Shown here: positions 1-6,022 of the stretch, in pieces
How the letters are laid out: every line of letters begins with the position of its first letter
Numbering within the stretch: the stretch's first letter is position 1
Assembly (NCBI GenBank): GCA_026002045.1
Contig: BOAV01000106.1
Location: 1 to 7,862 of the forward strand
From: Spirochaetia bacterium
GTDB taxonomy: Bacteria > Spirochaetota > Spirochaetia > Treponematales > Breznakiellaceae
Reading direction: 5' to 3'
DNA length: 7,862 nt
The notes under the pieces: generated by a model
What the model was told of the DNA's origin: nothing
Databases searched by the model: none
The model's input: the letters and a program-made list of their open reading frames with translations, nothing else
Translations under genes and position numbers: made by a program

Positions 1-166
1 TAACATACGCTATACGCTGCGCCGCAGTAGCGGCTTGGCCTCCACAAAACCCCAGTCGGGCTTCGCCCTTTGTGGGGTTTTGTTCCGGCACATTTTTGCG
101 GTTGCTGGAAACCTGCGGTTTCCTTTATCGCAACCGCAAAAACGTCGTATAGCTTTCACGTTATGT
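1..166 (+). repeat. attC site 1 (5' end clipped), end of cassette C0
   Basis: The site opens with TAAC, the tail of a 5' box, and ends with GTTATGT at 160-166. Inner boxes GCTATACG near the left end and CGTATAGC near the right end are complementary. Between them lie GCCGC-AGTA-GCGGC, a CAAAACCCC/GGGGTTTTG hairpin, and a TTTTTGCGGTTGC/GCAACCGCAAAAA stem, so the single strand would fold as a branched structure. This is type A, shared with sites 5, 7, 8 and 9. Confidence 0.88.
45..82. terminator. Bidirectional terminator-like hairpin inside attC 1
   Basis: CAAAACCCC at 45-53 pairs perfectly with GGGGTTTTG at 74-82, with a nested GGGC/GCCC stem at 58-61/65-68. A run of A before the stem and T after it gives a terminator-like shape on both strands. 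The U-tract is short (four), so strength is uncertain. Confidence 0.4.
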
Positions 167-207
167 GCCATTTTGCCTAAAATTTTTGTAAAATATTATA
201 AAAATAC

Positions 208-237
208 TTGACATAGAGTTAAGTTTGTATATATAAT
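208..237 (+). promoter_or_regulatory. Sigma70-like promoter of cassette C1
   Basis: TTGACA at 208-213 and TATAAT at 232-237, both perfect consensus, with an 18 bp spacer. The predicted start near 244 leaves a leader of about 32 nt containing a GGGGG Shine-Dalgarno at 263-267. Confidence 0.85.
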
Positions 238-275
238 TTTAGGGTATTTAGTTTGGATTACAGGGGGTATATAAA

Positions 276-716
276 ATGAAAAGGTTTAGTCTAATTGTTG
301 GAATTTTCTTGATTGGCACAATTTCAGTTTATGCTGATGATTTTGTTCAAATAACAGATTATTTCTGGGCACGGTTTGATGATGTATATAGCGCTGCTAC
401 TTTCAGAAATACTTCAAATTTTAGTAATTCTAATCAAGTACGAGTTGACTTAGAAGCATTTTTTGGAAGGAGATTGGCTAAATGTTTCTTTATATCTAGT
501 CAAGATAGTGATGACGAAGACAAGGCCGTTGAACAAGAATGTATTGATTTATTATCTAATAATATTAATGGGTATCCTAATAATATTTCAATTGGAGCCA
601 CTTATAATTGTATTTATATACGCACTGCTGGAATTGATGGATACCTGATTTATATGAGATATACTTCTAGAAATAGCTGGGAATGGTATACATATTATTA
701 TTCCTTTAATAATTAG
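276..716 (+). CDS. Small secreted protein of unknown function (cassette C1)
   Basis: I do not recognise the family of this 146-residue protein. Residues 1-20 form a clear Sec signal peptide: MKR, a hydrophobic core, and a V-Y-A cleavage site before Asp21. The mature part of about 126 residues is rich in aromatic residues, Asn and Ser, has two cysteines (70 and 89) that could form a disulphide in the periplasm, and ends in a Tyr/Trp-rich stretch. There is no lipobox. The start is supported by a GGGGG ribosome-binding site eight bases upstream and a consensus promoter 39 bases before the ATG. It is the only gene in C1, followed 58 bp later by attC 2. Export is well supported; any function would be a guess. 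Confidence 0.85.
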   Translation: MKRFSLIVGIFLIGTISVYADDFVQITDYFWARFDDVYSAATFRNTSNFSNSNQVRVDLEAFFGRRLAKCFFISSQDSDDEDKAVEQECIDLLSNNINGYPNNISIGATYNCIYIRTAGIDGYLIYMRYTSRNSWEWYTYYYSFNN

Positions 717-774
717 AAGTATATGTTTTTGTCTATCAAAACTATTACACAAATATTGTGTACGGCAAAACGGC

Positions 775-948
775 ACATAACATACGGTTTGCGGTTCGGG
801 GCTAAAGCCCCTCCGGGTTCCGTTCGCCTAGGTCAGTCGCTGTGCTCCTTCCCACGGCTCACTCCACCCACATTTTTGTTGCCCTGGTCTTTGCTACGCA
901 AAGCCCTTATTCGGGCAACAAAAACGTCGCAAACCTTTCACGTTATAC
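775..948 (+). repeat. attC site 2 (type B), end of cassette C1
   Basis: Runs from ACATAAC (775-781) to GTTATAC (942-948). Inner boxes GGTTTGCG and CGCAAACC are complementary. The interior differs from type A: a GGGGC-TAAA-GCCCC hairpin, and a TTTTTGTTGCCC/GGGCAACAAAAA stem enclosing CTTTGC-TAC-GCAAAG. The same type occurs at sites 3 and 10. With promoter C2, this accounts for the 716-1044 gap between genes. Confidence 0.88.
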
Positions 949-1008
949 GCCATTTGCCCTAAAATTGGTCGAAGAATATAATAAAATAAAAAAATTACTA
1001 AAGAAATA

Positions 1009-1037
1009 TTGACAAAATGGTAAAAATATATTAAAAT
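1009..1037 (+). promoter_or_regulatory. Promoter of cassette C2, predicted leaderless
   Basis: TTGACA at 1009-1014, a 17 bp spacer, and TAAAAT at 1032-1037. The expected transcription start, about seven bases past the -10, falls on the ATG at 1044. Confidence 0.75.
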
Positions 1038-1043
1038 GGAGTT

Positions 1044-1622
1044 ATGAATGATATTATTATAAAGAAATTTTCTCCGGAATTAATGGATGATTATTTGTAT
1101 TTTTTTGATAATGTTGGCTTTAGTGATCATGAAGACTGGTCGTGGTGTTATTGTACCTCTTATCATTTTGATGATGAAATGGGGAAAATGCTCGATCATA
1201 CAGCAAAAACAGGAATGAGAAATGAAGCAATATTGTTAATAAAAAATAAAATAATCAATGGATATTTAGCATATCAAAATGATAATGTTATTGGGTGGTG
1301 TAATGTAAATAAAAAAAATAATTATATACGTATAATTAATAGAAAAGAATTGTGTGAGGATATTGATAATGAAATAAAATCAATAGTATGTTTTTTAATT
1401 GCTCCAAATATGAGGGGAAAGGGAATTGCAAAAAAAATATTAATGAAAATATGTGAAGATTCAAAAAACGATGGAACAAAATATATAGAAGCATATCCCT
1501 TGAAGAATGGAAAAAGTTGTTTTGAAGAATACCCTGGACCGGTAAGATTATATGAAAATATGGGGTTTATAAAATATAAAGAATTAGAAAATGAAATAAT
1601 AATGAGACAGGAAATAAAATAA
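1044..1622 (+). CDS. GNAT-family N-acetyltransferase (cassette C2)
   Basis: This 192-residue protein has the GCN5-related acetyltransferase layout and should transfer the acetyl group of acetyl-CoA to an amine. Motif A is visible: a hydrophobic strand (CFLIAPNM, 116-123) followed by the pyrophosphate-binding loop R124-G-K-G-I-A129 and the helix after it. The C-terminal YENMGF (170-175) matches the family's typical final motif. The N-terminal part has a Trp/Cys-rich WSWCYC stretch (32-37), seen in some GNAT subgroups. The substrate cannot be read from sequence; small molecule, antibiotic or protein are all possible, and GNATs are frequent integron cargo. The only upstream purine tract, GGAG at 1038-1041, is two bases from the ATG, too close to act normally, so translation may be leaderless. 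Confidence 0.87.
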   Translation: MNDIIIKKFSPELMDDYLYFFDNVGFSDHEDWSWCYCTSYHFDDEMGKMLDHTAKTGMRNEAILLIKNKIINGYLAYQNDNVIGWCNVNKKNNYIRIINRKELCEDIDNEIKSIVCFLIAPNMRGKGIAKKILMKICEDSKNDGTKYIEAYPLKNGKSCFEEYPGPVRLYENMGFIKYKELENEIIMRQEIK

Positions 1623-1641
1623 TGGGGTACGGGCAAACGGC

Positions 1642-1815
1642 GTATAACATACGGTTTGCGGTTCGGGGCTAAAGCCCCTCCGGGTTCCGTTCGCCTAGGT
1701 CAGTCGCTACGCTCCTTCCCACGGCTCACTCCACCCACATTTTTGTTGCCCTGGTCTTTGCTTCGCAAAGCCCTTATTCGGGCCACAAAAACGTCGCAAA
1801 CCTTTCACGTTATGC
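1642..1815 (+). repeat. attC site 3 (type B), end of cassette C2
   Basis: GTATAAC (1642-1648) to GTTATGC (1809-1815), nearly identical to attC 2 over its whole interior. One stem base has changed (GGGCCAC where site 2 has GGGCAAC). Its 5' box matches the start of its own cassette (GTTATAC at 942), not that of the next cassette, as expected after integration. Confidence 0.88.
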
Positions 1816-1854
1816 GACATTTTGGCTGAATTATGGTTAAATAAGAAAAAACAC

Positions 1855-1881
1855 TTGACAAATATTAAGATAAATTATAGG
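1855..1881 (+). promoter_or_regulatory. Probable promoter of cassette C3
   Basis: A perfect TTGACA at 1855-1860 is followed by a weak -10, best read as TATAGG at 1876-1881 with a 15 bp spacer. The expected start is around 1888-1890, at the ATG. The -35 is convincing, the -10 less so. Confidence 0.55.
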
Positions 1882-1889
1882 CTGGAAAT

Positions 1890-2519
1890 ATGAAAAGGTG
1901 TATACTTGTGTTTTTATTGCTTTCATATAGTATTTTTGCAGAAGATACTGTTGAAGTAGATAATGGTATACTCGTTGATGTTTTGAATGATGAACCAATG
2001 GGATTAGGGAAGATTATTGAAATGAAATTTTTGAATAAAATATCAGGACAAGAAATTTATTATACCGGAAAAGATAGTTGGGGAGATGGGATCTTTTGGA
2101 TAAAAATAAATGGTGAAAGAGTTGATATAATAGAAACATATATAAGATATCAACCAATGGTTAAATGGCATGGATTATATATTGTTGAAATATTTATTCC
2201 AACAGGATCACCATTTAGACATTCATTCTTTTATGATTGTAGAAACAATATGGTATCTCCACGGATAGATTTTCCTATATATTATGATACCGATAAAGAT
2301 TATATTATTGCTTTACTTGATGGAGGGTTAGGCGTATATGATTTTAAAAATATGAGAATAGCAAATGTTTATGAATGTGAAGAAGAATTCGAAACATTAT
2401 ATTTATTAGTGTTTGGAGAATATGAAATAAAAATAGTAGAAAACAAATTATACTTTAGTTTTGTAATAAATACAAGAAATATTAATTTAGAGGGAAATTA
2501 TGTTTTTGAATATTATTAA
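1890..2519 (+). CDS. Secreted protein of unknown function (cassette C3)
   Basis: I do not recognise this 209-residue protein. Residues 1-17 are a Sec signal peptide with an I-F-A cleavage site before Glu18, so the mature protein should sit in the periplasm or at the cell surface. The mature sequence reads as mostly beta: short alternating hydrophobic strands with many Tyr, Ile and Gly, including DSWGDGIFWIKING (62-75) and a GGLGVYDF turn (145-152), reminiscent of beta-sandwich or propeller-like periplasmic proteins, though no family can be named. No strong Shine-Dalgarno precedes the ATG (only GGA three bases upstream), so translation is probably leaderless or near-leaderless. It is the only gene of its cassette; attC 4 follows 15 bp after the stop. 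Confidence 0.83.
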   Translation: MKRCILVFLLLSYSIFAEDTVEVDNGILVDVLNDEPMGLGKIIEMKFLNKISGQEIYYTGKDSWGDGIFWIKINGERVDIIETYIRYQPMVKWHGLYIVEIFIPTGSPFRHSFFYDCRNNMVSPRIDFPIYYDTDKDYIIALLDGGLGVYDFKNMRIANVYECEEEFETLYLLVFGEYEIKIVENKLYFSFVINTRNINLEGNYVFEYY

Positions 2520-2534
2520 GGCAGCCAAAACGTC

Positions 2535-2704
2535 GCATAACATACAGTTTACGCTGCGCCGCAGTAGCGGCTTGGCCTACGAAAAACCCCAGTCGGCGCA
2601 GTAGCGCCTTTGTGGGGTTTTTCTCCGGCACATTTTTGTGCCCCTGGAAACCTACGGTTTCCTTATTCGGGGCACAAAAACGTCGTAAACTTTTCACGTT
2701 ATGC
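2535..2704 (+). repeat. attC site 4 (mosaic of types A and B), end of cassette C3
   Basis: GCATAAC (2535-2541) to GTTATGC (2698-2704). Inner boxes are AGTTTACG/CGTAAACT, a variant unique in the window. The left half copies type A (GCCGC-AGTA-GCGGC, then a GAAAAACCCC/GGGGTTTTTC hairpin). The right stem TTTTTGTGCCCC/GGGGCACAAAAA with TTATTCGGGG resembles type B, while its inner GGAAACC/GGTTTCC hairpin is type A. Confidence 0.87.
2581..2623. terminator. Bidirectional terminator-like hairpin inside attC 4
   Basis: GAAAAACCCC (2581-2590) pairs perfectly with GGGGTTTTTC (2614-2623), with a nested GGCGC/GCGCC stem (2595-2599/2604-2608) and AGTA loop. The T-run follows the stem on either strand. Confidence 0.42.
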
Positions 2705-2730
2705 GAAATAAAATCCTAAAACTTTTGAAG

Positions 2731-2752
2731 TCGCCCCCGTCCATGGGGGCGA
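2731..2752. repeat. Perfect hairpin with GTCCAT loop, upstream of the C4 gene
   Basis: TCGCCCCC (2731-2738), loop GTCCAT, GGGGGCGA (2745-2752): an uninterrupted 8 bp stem just upstream of the C4 promoter. There is no T-run after it, so it is not a classic terminator. A second hairpin with the same loop follows the gene at 3369-3392. Confidence 0.8.
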
Positions 2753-2761
2753 GGAATAATA

Positions 2762-2790
2762 TTGATATTATTAATCAATAATGCTATAAT
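2762..2790 (+). promoter_or_regulatory. Promoter of cassette C4, extended -10, predicted leaderless
   Basis: TTGATA (2762-2767), a 17 bp spacer, and TATAAT (2785-2790) preceded by TGC, an extended -10. The expected start lies at 2797-2798, on the ATG. Confidence 0.8.
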
Positions 2791-2797
2791 ATAAATT

Positions 2798-3325
2798 ATG
2801 AATTTGTATAGATTGGAGTATTTATTAAGTTATATTGGTTTATCTAAACCATGGAACCGCATTATGTTTTATATCCCTTATGAGATATACCAATTATCAA
2901 TGGAGGAAAGAAATTTAAAGAACATTATCAAAAGAATAATTATTGAAAATCTTGTAAAAGATCAAAAATATTTTATAAAAATAGATAAAATAAGAAAAAA
3001 TTTCTGTTTTATAATTATTGATATAAAAGAATATGATTTGTATGTAAGTATTAAGAAACTATTTGAAAATTATACAGAATTATTACCACCATGGACAGTA
3101 TTTCCAGATATGATGCAAGGCTATCCAAGATGGAATCAAGGTGTTCAGGCAGATTATTGTAGCAAACATTGGATTCCGTATTGGGGTAAAATGACCGAGG
3201 ATGAACAAGTAAAATATTGTATGAAGCATAATGCCCCTGAAGAATGGGTTGAATACTTAAAGGAAAATTCAACATATTTAAGTATGAATTATAAGAATTA
3301 TGAAGGGAATATTATAATAAAATAA
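2798..3325 (+). CDS. Hypothetical protein, W/P-rich C-terminal part (cassette C4)
   Basis: This 175-residue protein has no signal peptide or clear membrane segment and is probably cytoplasmic. I do not recognise the family. The N-terminal half is Lys/Ile-rich and likely helical. The C-terminal half holds a dense Trp/Pro/Tyr segment beginning at PPWTVFPDMM (96-105), with GYPRWNQGVQ, CSKHWIPYWG and CMKHNAPEEW following to about residue 151. This spacing of Trp, His and Cys (two C-x-K-H motifs about 20 residues apart) hints at a compact folded or metal-binding module, but that is speculation. There is no Shine-Dalgarno before the ATG, which sits where transcription is predicted to begin. Two hairpins with a shared GTCCAT loop bracket the gene, a feature no other cassette here has. 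Confidence 0.78.
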   Translation: MNLYRLEYLLSYIGLSKPWNRIMFYIPYEIYQLSMEERNLKNIIKRIIIENLVKDQKYFIKIDKIRKNFCFIIIDIKEYDLYVSIKKLFENYTELLPPWTVFPDMMQGYPRWNQGVQADYCSKHWIPYWGKMTEDEQVKYCMKHNAPEEWVEYLKENSTYLSMNYKNYEGNIIIK

Positions 3326-3368
3326 TATTATAAATTATGATAAGAAAATATAAAAGGCAAAAAGAGGC

Positions 3369-3392
3369 CCGTGCACCGTCCATGGTGCACGG
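3369..3392. repeat. Perfect hairpin with GTCCAT loop, downstream of the C4 gene
   Basis: CCGTGCACC (3369-3377), loop GTCCAT, GGTGCACGG (3384-3392): a 9 bp perfect stem 43 bp after the C4 stop codon. The stem sequence differs from the 2731-2752 hairpin but the six-base loop is identical. No T-run follows. Confidence 0.8.
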
Positions 3393-3415
3393 CTAGCGTA
3401 GTAGGATTTTACTTC

Positions 3416-3584
3416 GCATAACATACGCTATACGCTGCGCCGCAGTAGCGGCTTGGCCTACGAAAAAACGCAGTCGGCCTTTGGCCTTTGTGCTTTTTTT
3501 CTCCGGCACATTTTTGCAGTTGCTGGAAACCTTCGGTTTCCTTTATCGCAACTGCAAAAACGTCGTATAGCTTTCACGTTAGGC
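3416..3584 (+). repeat. attC site 5 (type A), end of cassette C4
   Basis: GCATAAC (3416-3422) to GTTAGGC (3578-3584); inner boxes GCTATACG/CGTATAGC. The right-hand stem reads GCAGTTGC/GCAACTGC where sites 1, 7, 8 and 9 have GCGGTTGC/GCAACCGC, a compensatory pair change. The 3' box differs from the 5' box because it belongs to the start of the next cassette. Confidence 0.88.
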
Positions 3585-3739
3585 AAAATCCGCTACGCGG
3601 CTCTTGCCTAACGTGGGCGCGGGCAAGCCCGCAGTCAGGCTCGCCGCTACGCGGACTTCGCCTAACTGCGGGTTTACGCCATGCCGCTACGGTCAGGCTT
3701 CGCCTGCCCTCCGCGTCACGGCGCAAACCCGCGCCCACG
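3579..3739 (+). mobile_element. Gene-less 161 bp cassette C5
   Basis: Between two cassette boundaries lie only a short 5' arm and a 140 bp attC. There is no promoter and no plausible coding frame; open frames crossing it run through palindromic attC sequence. With sites 5 and 6 it fills the roughly 500-base stretch between the C4 and C6 genes. It could be a minimal cassette that lost its gene, or one carrying only a structural element. Confidence 0.75.
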
Positions 3740-3745
3740 TTATGT
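3606..3745 (+). repeat. attC site 6 (divergent, canonical boxes)
   Basis: GCCTAAC (3606-3612), an exact RYYYAAC match, to GTTATGT (3739-3745). The inner stem is GTGGGCGCGGG/CCCGCGCCCAC. Its interior (ACTGCGGGTTTACGCC and repeated GCCGCTACGCGG-like blocks) shares nothing with types A or B beyond the terminal CACGTTA. Its 5' box matches its own cassette start GTTAGGC at 3578-3584. The origin is probably a different integron or host. Confidence 0.82.
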
Positions 3746-3789
3746 GCAATTGGGCTTTAACTTTTTTGTAGAATATTAAGATAAAACAA

Positions 3790-3818
3790 TTGACACAATA
3801 ATAATTTTATGGTATCAT
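3790..3818 (+). promoter_or_regulatory. Promoter of cassette C6, decides the start codon
   Basis: TTGACA (3790-3795), a 17 bp spacer, and TATCAT (3813-3818). An upstream in-frame ATG at 3809 lies before the -10, so it cannot be in mRNA from this promoter. Transcription should begin at about 3824-3826, on the next ATG. Confidence 0.8.
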
Positions 3819-3823
3819 ATAGT

Positions 3824-4486
3824 ATGAAACTTTTTTTGAATAAAAATATGAAATTATTTTTTATAATAGTCTCAATAATAATATTAATTGGTGTAGTATT
3901 ATTTGTAAGGGTTATACCGTCATTTGGATTAAAAATAAATGAAAATAATAATGGGGTAAAATATCTAACCATTTCTAATGAAATATTTTATAGACAAACA
4001 TTAAATAATTGTGGTCCTTATGCCGTTATGGGCGTTATAAATATATTACAAGAAAAAATACAAGACCCTGAAATATTGGCTAAAGAAACTAGATGGCGGA
4101 TTATTAAAAATTTAACATTTCCCCAGGGCGTGGTTGACTTATTGCATAAATATGATATAAAAACAAAAGAATATAGTTTAAAATTATATTCAAATGAAGA
4201 TAAGAAAATATGGTTAAAAAATCAAGTGGATAATGGTAGTCCAATAATATTACTTGTAAAGGTAAAAAATATACAACATTATTTTACCGTATTGGGTTAT
4301 GATGAAGATGGATTTATGTTATATGATTCGTTGCAGGAAAATGATATTAATAATACAAGAAAAACAATAGTGGATAAAGAAGAATATGCTGGAAATAGAT
4401 ATTATACAAATAATGAATTAATGGAATTATGGAATAAAGGAGGGTATAAAATATTTTTTAGGAATTGGGCTGTAGTATGTTATTAA
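3824..4486 (+). CDS. Membrane-anchored C39-like cysteine peptidase (cassette C6)
   Basis: A 220-residue protein when started at the ATG at 3824; an ATG at 3809 is open but lies upstream of the -10 box, and one at 3848 is a possible alternative. An uncleaved signal anchor spans about 11-30. The rest is a papain-like C39/bacteriocin-processing type domain: Gln58 and Cys63 in Q-T-L-N-N-C-G-P, His152 in QHYFTVLGYD (151-160), and Asp168 in LYDSL, giving the expected oxyanion Gln and Cys-His-Asp triad in order and spacing. The likely role is peptide-bond cleavage or a related thiol reaction outside the membrane. No ABC transporter or GG-leader peptide accompanies it, so it is more like stand-alone C39-family proteins than bacteriocin exporters. 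The substrate is unknown. Confidence 0.83.
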   Translation: MKLFLNKNMKLFFIIVSIIILIGVVLFVRVIPSFGLKINENNNGVKYLTISNEIFYRQTLNNCGPYAVMGVINILQEKIQDPEILAKETRWRIIKNLTFPQGVVDLLHKYDIKTKEYSLKLYSNEDKKIWLKNQVDNGSPIILLVKVKNIQHYFTVLGYDEDGFMLYDSLQENDINNTRKTIVDKEEYAGNRYYTNNELMELWNKGGYKIFFRNWAVVCY

Positions 4487-4513
4487 CACAATATATGAAG
4501 AAAGCCCAACTGC

Positions 4514-4682
4514 ACATAACATACGCTATACGCTGCGCCGCAGTAGCGGCTTGGCCTACGAAAAAACGCAGTCGGCCTTTGGCCTTAGTGCGTTTTTTCT
4601 CCGGCACATTTTTGCGGTTGCTGGAAACCTACGGTTTCCTTTATCGCAACCGCAAAAACGTCGTATAGCTTTCACGTTATGT
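4514..4682 (+). repeat. attC site 7 (type A), end of cassette C6
   Basis: ACATAAC (4514-4520) to GTTATGT (4676-4682), inner boxes GCTATACG/CGTATAGC. Both boxes match because C6 and C7 start with the same bases. The interior is nearly identical to sites 5, 8 and 9. Confidence 0.9.
4560..4599. terminator. Bidirectional terminator-like hairpin inside attC 7
   Basis: GAAAAAACGCA (4560-4570) pairs perfectly with TGCGTTTTTTC (4589-4599), 11 bp, with a nested GGCC-TTT-GGCC stem. Six T follow the GC part on both strands. It lies 74 bp after the C6 stop codon. Confidence 0.48.
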
Positions 4683-4736
4683 GCAATTTGCCCTAAAATA
4701 TTTTGTAAAATAATGAAAAATTATATAAAAAAATGC

Positions 4737-4766
4737 TTGACAAGCATAATAATGTAATGGTATAAT
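4737..4766 (+). promoter_or_regulatory. Promoter of cassette C7
   Basis: Perfect TTGACA (4737-4742) and perfect TATAAT (4761-4766) with an 18 bp spacer. Predicted start near 4773, so the leader is only about nine bases and would cut into the AAGGTG Shine-Dalgarno at 4771-4776. Confidence 0.85.
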
Positions 4767-4781
4767 AAAGAAGGTGTTTAT

Positions 4782-5699
4782 ATGAAATTTATACTGGTTA
4801 TTAGGTATATTATACCGATACTATCTATCATCTCAACATTTGCTTTCATTATTTTAAAAATTGTACTAAAGAAAAAAATATTTTTTATAGGAATATTTGG
4901 TTCTTTGGGAATAGGTATTATTTCATTTGTTGTTAGTATATTTATTCAAATAGGTCTATTTTTTCTAATGGGACTACTACGGCCTATTTCCCCACTTATG
5001 GCAAAGTATGAATTAAATGTCCAAAGATATACATATAAAACAACCATTGAAAATAAACCACATTATAATCATACTGATACCAAAATAGAGGAAGATATTT
5101 GCGAATTTGATTATGGATTTGTTATGAACCCATATTATACCAAGGCAACAGTTAATAATGAATTAGTTGCAAGAACGGGTCCGCCTTTTGGTTTCGATCT
5201 TGATTTTGATAAATTGAGTCATGATGTAGAATCTATATACATTAAAAAGGCGGAAATAATCTCAAACGATGGGGCAAGGGATTTATTTGATTATTGCGTT
5301 ATTTCCATAGAGATTTATAATATTTTCTGGGATAAGCCAACTCTTAAAAAATCATTTTTAAATAATTTTATAAAAGAAAGAACCTTAAATATTGATAACT
5401 TATATGAACCTATGCGAAAAACGGCAAATAAACAGAAAAGATATAATTCAAAAGAAGAACTGGAAGATGATATAAATAATACCAACACACTGTTAAGAAT
5501 GAATTTCAAATATGCTCCAATAAATGTTTTAACTGATGATATTATACAGGTAAATATTGAAATGCTATTTTATAAAAATGATGGAGAAATAAAAAATATA
5601 ACACTAAACAATACATATTACAGAGAACATTTTGAAGAAACAGTTAAAAGTACAACGCCGCTGGAAAAATTACCAACAGAAAATGAAACAAAAAAGTAA
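4782..5699 (+). CDS. Membrane-anchored protein of unknown function (cassette C7)
   Basis: A 305-residue protein, the largest in the window, with no family I recognise. Residues 4-28 form one transmembrane helix. After K30-K31-K32 a long hydrophobic stretch (33-67) forms a second helix, possibly two. The remaining 235 or so residues are hydrophilic, with alternating strand-like segments, a Lys/Glu/Asn-rich region around 215-235, and a charged tail. With two N-terminal helices the large domain would face the cytoplasm; with three it would face outward. An AAGGTG site five bases before the ATG supports the start. It is the only gene of its cassette, and attC 8 follows 45 bp after the stop. A membrane-tethered or stress-related role is possible but unsupported. 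Confidence 0.8.
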   Translation: MKFILVIRYIIPILSIISTFAFIILKIVLKKKIFFIGIFGSLGIGIISFVVSIFIQIGLFFLMGLLRPISPLMAKYELNVQRYTYKTTIENKPHYNHTDTKIEEDICEFDYGFVMNPYYTKATVNNELVARTGPPFGFDLDFDKLSHDVESIYIKKAEIISNDGARDLFDYCVISIEIYNIFWDKPTLKKSFLNNFIKERTLNIDNLYEPMRKTANKQKRYNSKEELEDDINNTNTLLRMNFKYAPINVLTDDIIQVNIEMLFYKNDGEIKNITLNNTYYREHFEETVKSTTPLEKLPTENETKK

Positions 5700-5744
5700 G
5701 TAAATAAGATAATTATAAATAAATATAGAGTACGGGCAAACTGC

Positions 5745-5913
5745 ACATAACATACGCTATACGCTGCGCCGCAGTAGCGGCTTGGCCTACGAAAAAACGC
5801 AGTCGGCCTGCGGCCTTTGTGCATTTTTTCTCCGGCACATTTTTGCGGTTGCTGGAAACCTTCGGTTTCCTTTATCGCAACCGCAAAAACGTCGTATAGC
5901 TTTCACGTTATGC
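5745..5913 (+). repeat. attC site 8 (type A), end of cassette C7
   Basis: ACATAAC (5745-5751) to GTTATGC (5907-5913); inner boxes GCTATACG/CGTATAGC. The nested hairpin is GGCC-TGC-GGCC. Together with promoter C8 this accounts for the 324 bases between the C7 and C8 genes. Confidence 0.9.
5791..5830. terminator. Terminator-like hairpin inside attC 8, one mismatch
   Basis: GAAAAAACGCA (5791-5801) faces TGCATTTTTTC (5820-5830). The single non-pair is C5798 opposite A5823, which reads as a G-T wobble on the bottom strand. Confidence 0.4.
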
Positions 5914-5957
5914 GAAATGTGCCCTATGCTTTATTTAAATATTTGAAAAAATATACA

Positions 5958-5986
5958 TTGACAATTTTATAAGATAAGATTATACT
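5958..5986 (+). promoter_or_regulatory. Promoter of cassette C8
   Basis: TTGACA (5958-5963), a 17 bp spacer, and TATACT (5981-5986). The predicted start near 5993 gives a leader of about 30 nt with AAGGAG at 6005-6010. Confidence 0.83.
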
Positions 5987-6022
5987 TAATAAAATGGACT
6001 GTATAAGGAGTAAATCATACAA

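Noticed and set aside
463..648. Second open frame inside the C1 gene
   Set aside because: It overlaps the signal-peptide protein in another frame and lacks its own translation signals.
3488..3760. A 90-codon frame through attC 5, cassette C5 and attC 6
   Set aside because: It spans two recombination sites and a cassette boundary, and its Arg/Pro/Ser-rich translation reflects GC-rich palindromes.
3809..3823. Upstream ATG for the C6 peptidase, adding five residues
   Set aside because: It lies before the -10 box at 3813-3818, so the local promoter's mRNA cannot contain it.
588..5824. Antisense open frames (588-776, 1322-1636, 3051-3275, 3757-3972, 5315-5509, 5618-5824, 6202-6390)
   Set aside because: They lie opposite well-supported genes, promoters or attC sites, have no start signals, and follow the AT-rich base composition of the sense strand.
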